Below, piece by piece: positions 23,966-35,078 of a stretch of DNA of 64,000 nucleotides. The first letter of the stretch is position 1, and each line of letters opens with the position of its first letter. Source of the stretch: Heliocybe sulcata (lineage: Eukaryota; Basidiomycota; Agaricomycetes; Gloeophyllales; Gloeophyllaceae); contig ML213509.1 of NCBI GenBank assembly GCA_004369045.1, positions 1,184,858 through 1,248,857 on the forward strand, read 5' to 3'. The translations under genes and the position numbers were made by a program. The notes under the pieces were generated by a model that saw only the letters and a list, made by a program, of their open reading frames with translations, made no database searches and was not told the origin of the DNA.

Positions 23966-26900
23966 ATGTTCAAAGACATCATTTCGAAAGAAAGCATCTC
24001 AAGCATTCACATTGCCTGGGCGCGTCGTCTGGTGTGTCGCACCTTCGACAGCCTTGGGCTCTTCTTCGCCCCCGACCCTGGCGGGTCTGGGACGTTGCCT
24101 CCCCTCCTTCACGCCGAACCTCTTCCTCCGTCCCCAACCAGGACAGTGCTCTTCCATCCTAGCCTCTACGAACAACCGCCGACTCGTACTCTCGGGGCTG
24201 GACCATGCGATGGCGACATTGCGTCGCTGGTCCTCGTGTCAGGTGTCTTCGTTCTCGTCACCACACTCGGCCCATTCAACCGGCACAGACAAGGCGGCTT
24301 CCTTTCGGTAGCATGGATGACAGAGTTCCTGTTCTGCGTGTTTCCCTTCCTCTCTACTGTAAGTGGCTTCGTTTGCTTCTCGAACATGTCTCTCATTCAC
24401 CGAGCGCTATAGCTTCCCGCATTCGACTCCGTGATCACCCGCGTCCTCGTCGCATCCTTCGTCGCCGCGGCACTCGCGTCCGCCGTCCCGGCCTTGCAAG
24501 ACATCGTGCAAGACCTCCTCGCAGTAGTCGAGCTCTGCCAAGGCACCTTCGTGAGTCGTCTCGTCCATTCGGTGGGTCTACTCTTCTGCTACTGCTTGGA
24601 TACATCCAATGACACTTTTTTAGTCGAGTGCAGCACACCTAACAACTCCTGTGCCATCCACCGTTCATCCTAGTCAAACCAGCAATGTCATATGCTCCGT
24701 GCCAACGCTTTCGGGGATCGAATCTGACGTCGTCGATGTTCCTCTCGATGTTGCCCAGCAGTTCCAAGTACTGGGTGGCAATGAAGCACCTTCGAGCATT
24801 CACATCGAGGACGAACACAGCTTGGACATCGATGAAGTCGAGGCGACATTTTACGATGCACAAGACGAAGAGAGTTGCAACACTGCCGTGACTCAAGTAG
24901 AGGAAGGTTCTGTGTCCGCACTACTTGGCGCTCAGTTTGCGGACGTGCTGTACGTCGGCAGCGATAAAGGAAGCGAGCGTAAGGGCGAAGACAATGAGGA
25001 GCATAGATGTGAGTGCTCAGCTGTCTGTATCTCTGTTCGGCTCTCATCTCAACGTTTCTTAGCCGATGCAGAGCACCGATGCCATGGGGATCAACCTGGC
25101 TTACCTGGTGCGAGCTTCTGGAACACCCCGGACCGTTTGCCCGAGCTTAACGCCGAGGCCGTTGTCGACGTTCACCCGCATGCGTCTTCGGATGAGGAGG
25201 AGAGAGGAGATGGATTAGAGGATACGAGGAGGCTCAGACGAGAAATACGCCGAGCGAAGCGCAAGCATGCCTGTGAATTCGAAGGTGGGCATTTTTTACC
25301 ATCTATACAGCAGTATCTCCTTACATGTTGCTTTAGATATTCAGGAAGAGCAGTCTCGTATAGCTGCGGATCTGGCACGAGTACGCAAGCTACTGCAGGG
25401 GGGCCTTGAGAATGCAGACGCCGTGCTGTCCAGCATTGACGATGCCACAGCGGCCGCCAATATACGCCCCCCGCCCATCCTCGACGTCAGTGATCTTGAC
25501 GATGATGACAATTGGGAAGTCGAATTCAAAGCCGACTGCGCGAGAGCTGCTCGAGCCCTTGAGGAAGCGGAACGCGAAGTTGAGGAGCGTCACTCTGAGG
25601 TTGAGATCGAAAGCCTTTTACTCTCCGGTTCATTGGCAACCTCCTGCCCTCCGTACCTCGCTCCCCAGAATGTCCCAACGTCGACTTCGAGCACGAATGA
25701 CAGTCGTGGGCCTCCCTCCTCGTGCGCTGACGATGACGGAGAGATTTCATGGCGATGCAAATTCGAGAACGATGTTGCGCGGGCTGCACAGGCTTTGGAA
25801 GAAGAACGTGTCCTCGCCAGGATACCCGAGGTCGAAGCTGGCCCAGTCAAGTCCTCGCATCCAAGCGCACCCCCTGGCTCATCGACCTCCGATGCGGAAG
25901 ACCTTTCCGCACCCGTCAACCCCGGGTTCCTTTGCGACCTCCCTGCTGACGTATTGGGCAACCGCGACTACGATGTCGACAAGGACGTATCCCCCACCAC
26001 CGGCTTCGATGAGAAGCAACTGGAGGATATCTCTGGCTCGTCAGTCCATCCCGAGAGCAGCCTCTCGTCGTATGGATCCTTGAAGCTGTTGCATGCACGG
26101 TACGAGAGCGGGGACTGGTCGGGCCTTGGCGATGTCGAGCCGCCGTTCGGGACTATCTCACCCTTCGTCAAGCCAGTGGGAAGATGACGACGCGCAAGTG
26201 GATCGGATAATCAACCGGGAGGACGACACCACACCCTCCATGGCCGGGCCCCTCTCGCCTCAGGTCAGTTCACAGAACAGCGAAAATGAGATTGGCACCT
26301 ACGGTTCGCTCGACCGTCTTCACGCTGCATACCAAGGGACCCAATGGTCGCTTCTTGCCGACATCGGTCCTCCTTTCGATCTGGTATCACCTTCGCCAAG
26401 TCATCGGGACAACGACGATGAGGATGTAGAGGTTGATATGGAGTACGGCGAGCGCCATCGTAAGGAGACCTACCCGACGTTCGAAGGTCTGCATGAGCAC
26501 GATCACCGGTCAGCGCGCCCAGAGAGCGGCCTGCCCTGCCACGGATCGCTGGATCTATTACACGCGCGACTCGAGAGCGGAGAATGGGCGCGCCTGACTG
26601 CTGTCGAGCCACCCTTTGTAAGCAGTTCACCTTCGGCCAGCCAACGGGAAGAGGAAGGTGACGACGCGGAGGTCCTTACGGAGATTGAGGACGAGCACTA
26701 TAGCAGGCCTTCTCTGCTTGCCGTAACACTCTCTATCCCGACCGTCGCAAGCGGGGACATCTCACGCTCGTCGCAGATTACAGAACTGGCCGTCGCTACC
26801 CACGGCTCTCTCGAGCCTGTCCACGCCGCGTACGAAGGCCATCACTGGTCGCGTCTTTTCGACATCCAGCCTCCTGGAGACTCTGCATCGTCCTACGACG

Positions 26901-27745
26901 AATTCCGTGTCATCAGCAGTGAGTCGTCGTCCAGGAGTACCTCATCGTCTTCAAGCCAGTGGGACTACGAGGAAGGTGACGCCATGGTGATTGATGGGGA
27001 GATCGAAGAGGACACTTCCAGCAGGTCATGTCTACTCGGCCTTCCTCTCTCCATTGCAACTGTCGCAGGCACCATCCTCTCAGGCTCATCGCAAGTTCCG
27101 GAGCTGGCTATCGCTACTCATGGCTCTCTCCAACGTCTTCATGCCACATACGAAGACCGCGAGTGGTCAGCTCTTGTCGAAACCCAGCCTCCTAACGACT
27201 GTGCATCGTCTTCGTTAAGCCAACATGCTGACGAAGATGGCGACGACCCCGAATTGCGCGTCATCGATGGCGAGCCGCCGTTCACGAGTACCTCGTCGTC
27301 CTCAAGCCATTGGGACTACGAGGAAGGTGATGCTAGGTATATCGATGTGGAGATCGAGGGGGAAGTTTCAAGCGCGTTCTGCCTGCCCGCCCGCCCTCTC
27401 TCCGCTCTGACCGTCGCCAAGGCCAATATCCCGGACTCATCGCGCACGACGGAGGCGACCATCGCTACTCACGGCTCTCTGGAACCTGTGCACGCTGCAT
27501 ACCGAGAGGGCGAATGGTCACTTCTTGTCGACATCGAACCTCGTGGCGACTCTGCATTGTCTTCGTCAAGCCAACCAGACGACGAGGATGGCGACGGCCC
27601 CGGGGACGAGGATCTATCCCGCCGTGGTATGCAGGCTTGCTCTTCACTTGAGCCTCTGCACCATCGGTATCAGACTTCGCAATGGCAGTCACTCCTCGAC
27701 ACGACTCTTTCCTTCGATCATCTTCTGGTCTCCTGCAGCTCCTAG
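23966..27745 (+). pseudogene. Left copy of the membrane-anchored GSL-repeat protein, frameshifted
   Basis: Exons 23966-24358, 24413-24550, 24624-25008, 25063-25284 and 25337 onward splice in frame. Three hydrophobic segments near the N-terminus (LVLVSGVFVLVTTLG; VAWMTEFLFCVFPFL; VLVASFVAAALASAVPAL) precede an acidic region and the GSL repeats. Near 26160 this copy reads ATCTCACCCTTCG where the right copy reads ATCTCCCCTTCG: one extra base. Exon 5 then stops at 26187 after GTISPFVKPVGR. The other frame stays open from 26093 to 27745 and encodes the remaining repeats up to SCSS-stop, like the right copy. I read it as a recently disabled gene, though the truncated product would keep all membrane segments and one repeat. 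Function unknown; no relative recognised. Confidence 0.75.
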
Positions 27746-27780
27746 CTGTGACCAGGTGCCTCTGAATGTGTGCACTTTTT

Positions 27781-27834
27781 GTGAGTTCTCCGTTCCATAG
27801 CCTTACTCTCTGCTAATGCCTTCGCCATTTATAG
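27781..27834 (+). other. Predicted intron after the stop codon (left arm)
   Basis: GTGAGT...TATAG, 54 bases, starts 36 bases after the stop. The right arm has GTAAGT...CATAG of the same length at 37730-37783. Keeping both splice ends in both arms suggests the transcript runs on past the stop. Confidence 0.55.
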
Positions 27835-27937
27835 ATACCCCTATATGAAGAAAACAAAACAAAAACAAAGAAAAACAGAAAACAATCACAAAACACAAGA
27901 TAAAAGAAAACCAACCAAAACAACATATCTATCATCG

Positions 27938-28304
27938 CTAGTAGCCGGGACCGCGCAAGGCTCTCACTGTCTCTCCTTATCTGTCCGCATGACTCGGCTC
28001 TATTCCGTTGGGGGCTTCGGTACGTGATTGCTCTCTACTGGACGTCTCGTTGCTGATGGACCTTAAAGCTAATAGCCGGGACCGCGTAAGGTGCCCATTG
28101 TCGTTCCTCCCCTGGTTATCCACCTCCAGTGCCTATCTACTGGCTATTTGTGCTCGGGGCTTCGGTGAGTCGCTATTTCGCCGATTGTTCCCTCGCGCTC
28201 GCGCTCACATACGCTTTCAGCTAATAGTCGGGACCACGCAAGGCTCCCACTTTCGTTCCTCATTACCCTCGAGATATTCCAGACGTACACCCTCCGGCGG
28301 TCCG
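27938..28304 (+). repeat. Array of three exon-like modules (left arm)
   Basis: Modules at 27938-28019, 28069-28164 and 28221-28304 all begin CTARTAGYCGGGACCRCGYA and end in (G)GGCTTCG or a variant followed directly by a splice donor (GTACGT, GTGAGT, GTGAGC). Modules 2 and 3 follow an AG acceptor-like end (AAAG, TTTCAG). Lengths are 82, 96 and 84 bases. Reading CTA-ATA-GTC gives L[IV][VA]GT[TA]QG[AS]H-type peptides. A/C-rich tracts lie before and after the array. Confidence 0.7.
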
Positions 28305-29395
28305 GTGAGCTGTTATTGAAGAAAATCAGAAACAAACAACAGAAAATTAGAAAAGCATCACAAAAAAAACAAGAAAAGAACAAAACGAACGAAACATATG
28401 CTATTATATAGGGGAGGAGCCAGGTGAGTAGAGGCCTCTGGTGTCGTCCTAACCCTTTACTGACTAGCCGCTAGAAAATCGAAGAAAACACCAAAAACAA
28501 GAGGTGAGGAAGAAGCAGAAGCCGAAAGGCTGTATACCCGGTCACGCCTCTGGTGGCCCTCGTCACTCGTTTGAAACCACGCTCCTTTAAATGTATCTCT
28601 CTCGTTATGACTCGGACCTTGGGTACGCTCTCGCATCTTTTCTGGCATCGTTAGCTGCTTACGTTGACTGTCTCCAGTAACCTCGCCGCCTCCTCCTTAG
28701 GTCCCGACGTCGATTCAGAATATCCGCGTACACCATGCGCGAAGTCTAGAAGTAGGAAGGGCCCGTCCTATGTCTATGTTTCGCGCTTCCTCTCTTACAC
28801 ATCAGCCTAAATCGTCGTGTCCTCGGTGAGTTTCCTCTGTATCGTCACACCGGGATCGTTCTGACAGGCCTTTGGGGTAGATCATTCGCGGCGCGCATAC
28901 AAAAGCTGCAAGCGCTATCGATACCTTTATAAGGTCTAATTCGCTGTCGTCTCGCATACAAAAGCTGCAAGCGCTATCGATACCTCTACGAGGTCCAAAT
29001 CGCTCTTCTCTCGTATTAAAAGCTCAAAATCGTGGTCGTCGCTTTCGTAACACTCAAGGCTGCAATCGTCGCTCCCGCAATTTACTCCGCTCGCTTTTGC
29101 CGCGCTGTACTCCTCGTCACCCTTGCTTGCTTGCTCCTTTGGACTCCGTGCTGCTTGTCTCTCGCCTCGTTCTCGTCTGCTGCTTGCCGCTGCGCTCTAT
29201 GCCGTCTCGTTGATCTTTGGTCTATCTGGTCTACTCGTTGGGTCTCCTGGTGGCTTGCGCTCTCTATCTCGTTTTATCTCTTTTGATCTGCTGCATATAC
29301 CCATATACCCTGCTTATTTATTCTTAATTTACGTAACGTATCTAACATCGTTGATCGATGTCTGTATGATTGTCCGTCACCGACGTAATGATATA
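28305..29395 (+). other. Conserved tail of the left arm
   Basis: No gene I can name. It matches 36115-37030 in the right arm over long runs, including the stretch around 28500-28830 and a tandem 59-base repeat. At 29123-29330 it encodes LLLAAALYAVSLIFGLSGLL, kept in the right arm with one change in this run, which could be a hydrophobic segment or chance conservation of young duplicates. In the middle, the frame open in the right arm is interrupted here. Confidence 0.5.
28895..29012 (+). repeat. Tandem 59-base repeat, two units (left arm)
   Basis: Units 28895-28953 and 28954-29012 share GCATACAAAAGCTGCAAGCG and continue CTATCGATACCT. The right arm has the same pair at 36582-36465 on the minus strand with the same 59-base spacing. 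Confidence 0.85.
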
Positions 29396-30008
29396 CCCCC
29401 TCTCATGCAATATATGCTCTCTTTGCCTTCTCTGCGGCACTCGCCTCGCAATCCTCAGTCGCGCCTTGCAGTGGTGTTGTGGCCGAGGCCATACAAGGTT
29501 GTTAATTACATGCGCTCGTACATCAGCTGGGGTATTGCTGAAGTACTATATATCTATCCAGCGTTTTCCAGGGCACGGAGCTAGCTTCATTCTGCCCCAA
29601 TCGCCTACGAGAGGGTGGTTATGAGCCTAAGGCGTAGGTTAGGCAGCGCACATTTCTCCCGCTTTCGTGATGTACGTCGACAAGCGCTAGGGTATGGTTA
29701 TTTCCTGACACGAATCCACTCGCCTGTCTGTCTCAATATCTCAACAAGAATGGAGGTCACTCAGCGATGTATAATCGATAAGCAAGTGCTCGTACTTAGT
29801 CCTGATAGGCCTGACTCCTGGTAGATCGATCGTGGGAAGTTGGCAGCCCTTCAATGAACAAGTGACTATCTGTGACTATGCCTTTCTCGTAAGTTGCTTC
29901 ATTGTTCTAAGTTGCTTCATTGTTCCCTGTGACCACGATGCATCACGGTCGTTACAGTCCGTGTCGACATCTAACTACGACCTGCCTTCTCTTTCAGACG
30001 TCCACAAC
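29396..30008. other. Spacer between the left arm and the F-box gene
   Basis: About 610 bases with no supportable gene apart from the 5' region of the F-box gene. An 18-base unit TAAGTTGCTTCATTGTTC is repeated in tandem at 29890-29925. Confidence 0.5.
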
Positions 30009-31757
30009 ATGACTGCGGACAAGTAAGTTTCACCTTGTCGTATAGATTCGCTTCTCATATGCCTGTCATCTAGACGTACTGTCTCGGCGCACGAAGCCAA
30101 TAGCGTCGTAGTGGCGGCTCGAGAGGGAATCGAGAAGAAAGTCGCTGAATACAGGGCGGAAATCGTCAAACTCCATGTCTGTCTCAACTCTCTTCTGCCG
30201 GTGGCTAGACTTCCTTCAGAGCTGCTGGTTGAGGTATTCATGATATACATCGATGCCAACCGAGGCATGGCGACAGCCCCCGGTCATTGGCCGGAATGGT
30301 ACCGATACCGCTTTCGTGTCACACACGTCTGTCAGCAATGGCGTCGCATTGCTCTCGGATCCCCGAAGCTGTGGGCTCATATCGTGGTTGGTGGTCCACA
30401 GATCGTTACGGAGATGATGTGTCGTTCAAAAGGAGCATTATTGTCGATCACCGGTGATCCCTCTTTCACTGCAAGCAGTAACGACTCACTCCAACTTCTG
30501 CTCGCGGAAAGCTATCGGATTCGCGATGTTGAGCTCTGGGCTCAGCAGTCGATTCCACAAGAGTTTCCAGGATGTGAGCTGGGGGACGCAACCCACTTGC
30601 GGTCCTTGAAACTGGGCGTCATAGACTGCGTCCGGGACACAGAAAGGGAGCAGCTACAGCTCATCTCCAGCCTCAAAGCTCCTCGACTGCAGGAACTTTG
30701 TATCAAGAACCTCCGTCTGGACCGTTTCCGAATGTTGTTCGGATTATCGCTTACCTCTTTGTGGTGGTCCGGTGGCTCCACCCGGCCGAGCCTGTCACTG
30801 TGTCTTACCCTTTTCCGCAACACTCCGATGCTGCGTTCTCTCCGGCTGTCTAGCGACTCTATAGGGTGGGATGACGGGTTGCATCCAACCAATGGAGACC
30901 CCCTTGTCAAACTCTCCCATCTGCAAGAACTCGACATAGCCTGCGACGCTTTTTTCTGTGCTAAACTCCTGGCCCACATATCTCTCCCGACGAACGTAGT
31001 GATGCGCGTGACTATTAATAGGCCTCTATCCGGACCACCCCTCGCAAACGTGGATCATCCTTACGCGACAGCTCTGCAACAGCTATACTCGGCAATAAAC
31101 GCGACATTGGGTCCGACGCCTTTACGAACTATCCAGATCTGGGAGCACTTCTTATACTCATGGAAGATTGAGGGATGGACGAGAGTCCTTCCTCGTCCGC
31201 CATGCCACGCCCGAGACGGATTCAAGTTTAGTCTGACAGTCCACGCTTGTGATATACTCTACGATGTTTTGGAAAGTGCTGCCAGCACGCTACTTCTGTC
31301 CGACGTGGAATACGTCCGGGTGGACGGGGTTTATATCCACCCCACCTGGAAAGGAGTATTCCAACGGCTCGTCAACGTCAGCCAATTGGATGTATGTGGG
31401 ACTTCGGCGGCGAGCTTGCCCGCTGGCCTCTGGGTTAGCGATCGGGCAGGAGAAGAAGGCGCGAGGTCGGATGATCCGACACCACTGTTCCCTCGCCTGA
31501 AGAGCCTCCGACTGGAAGGGGTTAAGTTCTATGAGTACTACGATGAAGGCGTGGACTTCATGGAACAGCTGGAGGCGGCCTTGAAATCCAGACAGTCTGG
31601 GGAACGCAAGTTCCCACGTGTTGACGTGCGCTGCGCGGTCAACTTTACCGAAGACGAAGAAGAGCGCTTGAAGGAGGTTGTTGAGGAATTTACTTGGGAT
31701 GGCTTGGTAGAACTCGAAAGTGACCCTGAAGGCGACAGTGAACACGGGCATCAATGA
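30009..31757 (+). CDS. F-box protein with leucine-rich-type C-terminal region
   Basis: Two exons (30009-30022 and 30074-31757) give 565 residues. After a short helix (REGIEKKVAEYRAEIVKL) comes the F-box: LPVARLPSELLVEVFMIYID, with FRVTHVCQQWRRIALGSPKLW, the standard pattern of mushroom F-box-like proteins. The rest has Leu-rich stretches (LRSLKLG, LQELCIKNLRLDRF, LSHLQELDIACD, LKSLRLEGVKF) that fit degenerate LRRs. F-box proteins link substrates to SCF ubiquitin ligases; the substrate is unknown. Such families are strongly expanded in Agaricomycetes. The gene lies inside the spacer of the inverted duplication. The first exon is only 14 bases. Confidence 0.82.
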
Positions 31758-32539
31758 AGACGAGGGAGGATACACTATGGTTACGCAAGAGGCCTAGCGC
31801 TCTATACTCTAGTATGCCAGGCGTGTAGGATACGTAAAGAGAGCCGTGAGAGGAGACAGTCTTGCTTGGTGTGTTACTCAGTACTCACTTCGGGAACCGA
31901 AATTTCCAGTTCTAGTGGAGGCGATCATGATGTCGCACAAGTAGGATGACCACATTGCATCCGTCGACCAGTGGCGAAGGCTGTACGATAATGCAGTGGA
32001 AGTCCTCTTCCTAAGAGTACTCAAATGCCCTTGTATGATTGTCCGTCGCCTAAAGTAACGATACACCCGCTCATGTACCGCTAGCCGTCGCTCTGGATTT
32101 TCTTTGCTTTTCCCCGGGGCCGGAAAGTGATTGAGCCATTCGCCCAGAGCCATAGAAAGGAGATGTGGCGGGAGCAACGGCGAGTTCAAATCCCGTTGTC
32201 ACGCGTGGGGTCACGTGTAGACGCATCGCGGTGTCACACTGAAGTAAGGAACCCTTTCGACGGTACTTTGCGCACGTCCTAACTTCTGCGCTACTCAGGC
32301 AAATTTAACCCTGATTCCTGTATGTTGCGTTTTAATACGAGCAGCGTGTGGGAACGAAGGACCCTTGCCTCGTGGACATGCCTCGTGCCTTCAGGTGTCA
32401 GTGAGCGCCTATCCCATCCATCTTACTGCCCTCCCAACACGTCTCGTCTGCATTGTAGGCTCCCGTGCACGTACCGTCTACCTGCCACTGACACATAGCA
32501 TCTTCTCAGTCTTACAGAGTGACTGCACCCAGAGACGAA
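31758..32539. other. Intergenic region, F-box to BTB gene
   Basis: About 780 bases. At 32029-32075 lies a fragment resembling the inner end of both arms (listed on its own). A T-arm-like string near 32183 was checked and rejected as a tRNA. Just before the BTB start there are C/T-rich tracts. Confidence 0.45.
32029..32075 (+). repeat. Solo fragment of the arms' inner end
   Basis: TGTATGATTGTCCGTC followed by a diverged block RTAAYGATAYACCC and CTCATG recurs at about 29373-29413 (left arm end, + strand). A weaker form, TGTATAATTATCCG then TAATGATATACCC, occurs at the right arm end near 36110-36155 on the minus strand. Confidence 0.6.
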
Positions 32540-33567
32540 ATGGCCCCCAAATACACCGTAGTCGTGCGCGGCGAAGAGTTCCGCCTGAGCAGACGGCAGA
32601 TCGAGTTCGACTCCCCCAACTACTTTACGGACTGCTTCCTAGGATCCTTCCAGGAATCGTCCTCCAACACCCTCGACAGGAACCCGCATCTCTTTGCGAT
32701 TATTGTGGAGTACCTTAGCGGGTACGATATTCTGCCGCTTTCATCGGCACTTCTCCCGGTGAGGATGGATGCGGCGTATGCGACGAGAAATCTACTGGTG
32801 GATGCTGATTTCTACGGCCTCATGGGCTTGAAGAGGTTGCTTACGGCGCCCAGGCTGCCTCCCTGGTTGACACTAGAGTGGGCTGGGCTGGCGCCCGAGA
32901 TCGTGACCCTGTCTGAGGTCTTAAGCAACGACCTGCCACCCGGCGTGGAATATACAAGTGTAGGACTTTCCATGAAGCAAGATACCAAGCACTTGCCAGT
33001 TCTGGTTTCAGCCAGAAATGTCCCATTACGGTACGTGTCTCGGGATGACAGGACTCGGGTTTTTTTCTTGCTGACGCTTACCTCGCCAGAGTTCTTGCCG
33101 CTCGGAATCGGGACCCAGTTACCGGGAACCCAGTAACGAGTTCTGTTGGGGAAGTCGTCTTTGTGATCGACTATATGCAGTCCCTCGACGAAAGCCTCAC
33201 AACAGCCGTAGAACATCCCCCGACTATCGTGGCTCCAAAGGACTCGTATTTCCAGGACGCCCGAATGCACATCAACGGTCTTATCGAGGCCTTCTTAGAG
33301 ATCCCGTTTTGGTGGTACGAGACTGTAAACAAGCAGCCCACGACCGCCTTCCGATACGCTGAAATGTGCCCCTATCGTCTCAACTACGCCCCTATGAGCT
33401 ACAAGGGTGTTCTCTGGGCAGATCAGATATTCTTCACCGTCATCAAGAGAGACTTTGACAACAATGCTCCAACCCTGTATGTTGAGCTGGCTCATCTGGA
33501 GGCCCGGACGCGATCCAAAGTCCTGTCGGATCTAAGCCTTTCCGGGTGCAATTCACGGGGCATCTGA
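32540..33567 (+). CDS. BTB/POZ-domain protein
   Basis: Two exons (32540-33030, 33090-33567) give 322 residues. The N-terminus reads YTVVVRGEEFRLSRRQIEFD, SPNYFTDCFLGSF, then RNPHLFAIIVEYLSGYDILPL and TRNLLVDADFYGLMGLKRLL. This is the layout of fungal BTB domains related to the potassium-channel tetramerisation fold, which often recruit Cul3 ubiquitin ligases or build oligomers. The C-terminal half (VFVIDYMQSLDESLTTAVEH and on) is unrecognised. The 59-base intron joins CG to A in an Arg codon. The gene sits in the spacer of the inverted duplication beside an F-box gene, so both may relate to ubiquitin ligases, but that is inference. Confidence 0.8.
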
Positions 33568-34042
33568 GGCAGGGATAGTATATAGTCGGGCAGAATCCTT
33601 GACTAGTTAGTTGTCAGCTAACGGACATCCAATTTTCGCCACTGTAAACTGGACCCGCCCTCCGTTTTACATTACCCTGCTCGTCGTCTTAGCTAGAGGG
33701 AGGGCACAGCATATTCTTCTTGTGGTTACTGGGAGCTCTGATTATACACGGACAAATACAAGCGTCGGTTTGTTCGCCAAGCTGATGCAGCTCTGACGAT
33801 TGCTGCCATATTCGCGACTTCGCATTGATGATTGATGGTCGTATATCGCTCGTGGGGCAAACTGCCCACCGCCGCCATGCATGTCTACAGACTGGGCCGC
33901 TTCGGCGATTCTATGTTAGGCGTTGAACTTGGTGCTCCGCATGGATGAGTGTCTCTGCTTCGGGAGGGCATCTGTTCAGGGAGCATAGAAAATGCGCGAC
34001 CACACATCGGAAGTATGATGGGAGTGTCGAAAAGGACTGGCA
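33568..34042. other. Convergent intergenic region
   Basis: The BTB gene ends on the left and the DUF4504-like gene ends on the right. No gene seen in these 475 bases. Confidence 0.45.
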
Positions 34043-35078
34043 TCACAGAGCAACGCGATCCAGAGTTTCGACGTGGTGCTTGACGTCTACTCTCATATCT
34101 GCGTGGGATGAGAACTGTTGAATGCGACCTAGAAAGCGTTCTCTGATCCTCTCGACCAGCCTTGGAGGCTCTAAGTCCGGGAACCTCCATGCCAGATGCG
34201 AAGGGCAAGAGAACTTGACTAGACTTGTCCCGGTTTGCTGCGGGGCGCTTCGGGCGAAGATTGGAGGGTGCCGGACCACGCACTCGTATACGTCCAGGGG
34301 GACACCTGCAAGGGTTGCCTGGGAAGAGATGGAAGCAGGCGTATAGGCGACGGGATATTCCAGGAGGACGGCAGCTACGGGGATGAGGGAGTCCGTCCCA
34401 ACACTAGGCGGAAGGACGAGTGTGATAGAGCAAGATGATCCGTGATTGTCAAGAATTTGAGAGAGCAGCTGAGAAACAGAGGACGGCGGCAGTACCGGTG
34501 AGATGGGAGACGTTGTTTGGACGAAGATAATCCAGCTATTCAAATCATCTGACTTCAACCGGTTGCCGAGGAGCCCGAGATTGACGAAGAAGGACTGGTC
34601 GGACGACGGTTCGTATACATGCATTAGGTCATTGAAAAGGGAGCTTCGCTGTTGAGACGAGAGATATTAGGAGTGTTGCTTATGGCGAAACTGTGAGATC
34701 AACCTCTCGAAGTACGACAATTAGCCGCGAGAGCGTGCTCACGGCGTCACCAATACTGAAGATGTCTAGTAGATATCCTGAGCTTTAGAACGTTAAGACG
34801 CTTTGAAACCGCTTGGACCACCAGTCCAAGACTTACCGAATACCCAAAGCGACGAAAGCAACGTCGATACAGAATTTATAGCATTTCTCCCTGATTATTT
34901 TGCCCAGAGATGGCACTGCGCTAAATGCCTTATATATGGCGTCTGCGGTCTCTGCTAGGGGCAGCGAGCCACTAGAGTTGGCGAGGAAGGAAGCCAGCGT
35001 GATTGAGATATTAATTGTGGCCGTGAAAGCAGGCGTTGCCCGAGCAGACCGAGACGCGGCAGCATGTGATTTGCGCAT
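34043..35078 (-). CDS. Conserved protein, possibly DUF4504/UPF0739 (C1orf74-like)
   Basis: Three exons (35078-34837, 34782-34704, 34648-34043) give 308 residues. Features: an N-terminal helix-rich part ending KFCIDVAFVALGIRSGYLLD, then a mid part with VNLGLLGNRLKSDDLNSW, and a C-terminal core VPLDVYECVVRHPPIFAR preceded by AAVLLEYPVAYTP. The YPVAY and LAGVPLDVYE strings are what suggest DUF4504, a family of unknown function kept from fungi to human C1orf74; I hold this loosely. No signal peptide or membrane helix is evident. The start codon lies 80 bases from the GST start on the other strand. Confidence 0.6.

Larger units (their letters stand above)
23838..29395 (+). repeat. Left arm of a large inverted duplication
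   Basis: The segment matches, in reverse complement, 36115-41775. Matching parts in order: promoter with TATA box, five-exon gene, a 54-base intron after the stop codon, exon-like modules, a conserved tail with a 59-base tandem repeat and an AALYAVS-IFGLSGLLVGSPG-encoding stretch. Outside the arms similarity stops abruptly on both sides (left near 23838, right near 29395). Exon 1 products differ at 7 of 131 residues by my count, so the arms are related but not identical. No transposase, reverse transcriptase or integrase frame is present. Confidence 0.9.

Noticed and set aside
24205-24612. Second frames over exons 1-2 of the repeat-protein gene in both arms
   Set aside because: They are out of frame with the splice-consistent product and Arg-rich, as expected of shadow frames in GC-rich coding DNA.
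23838-29395. Arm as a classical transposable element
   Set aside because: No transposase, reverse transcriptase, integrase, capsid or helicase frame, no terminal inverted repeats and no target-site duplication seen.
32165-32210. Possible tRNA (GAGTTCAAATCCCGT, like a T-arm with B box)
   Set aside because: No matching acceptor stem, A box or anticodon arm could be found upstream within 100 bases, and the T-stem has a mismatch.
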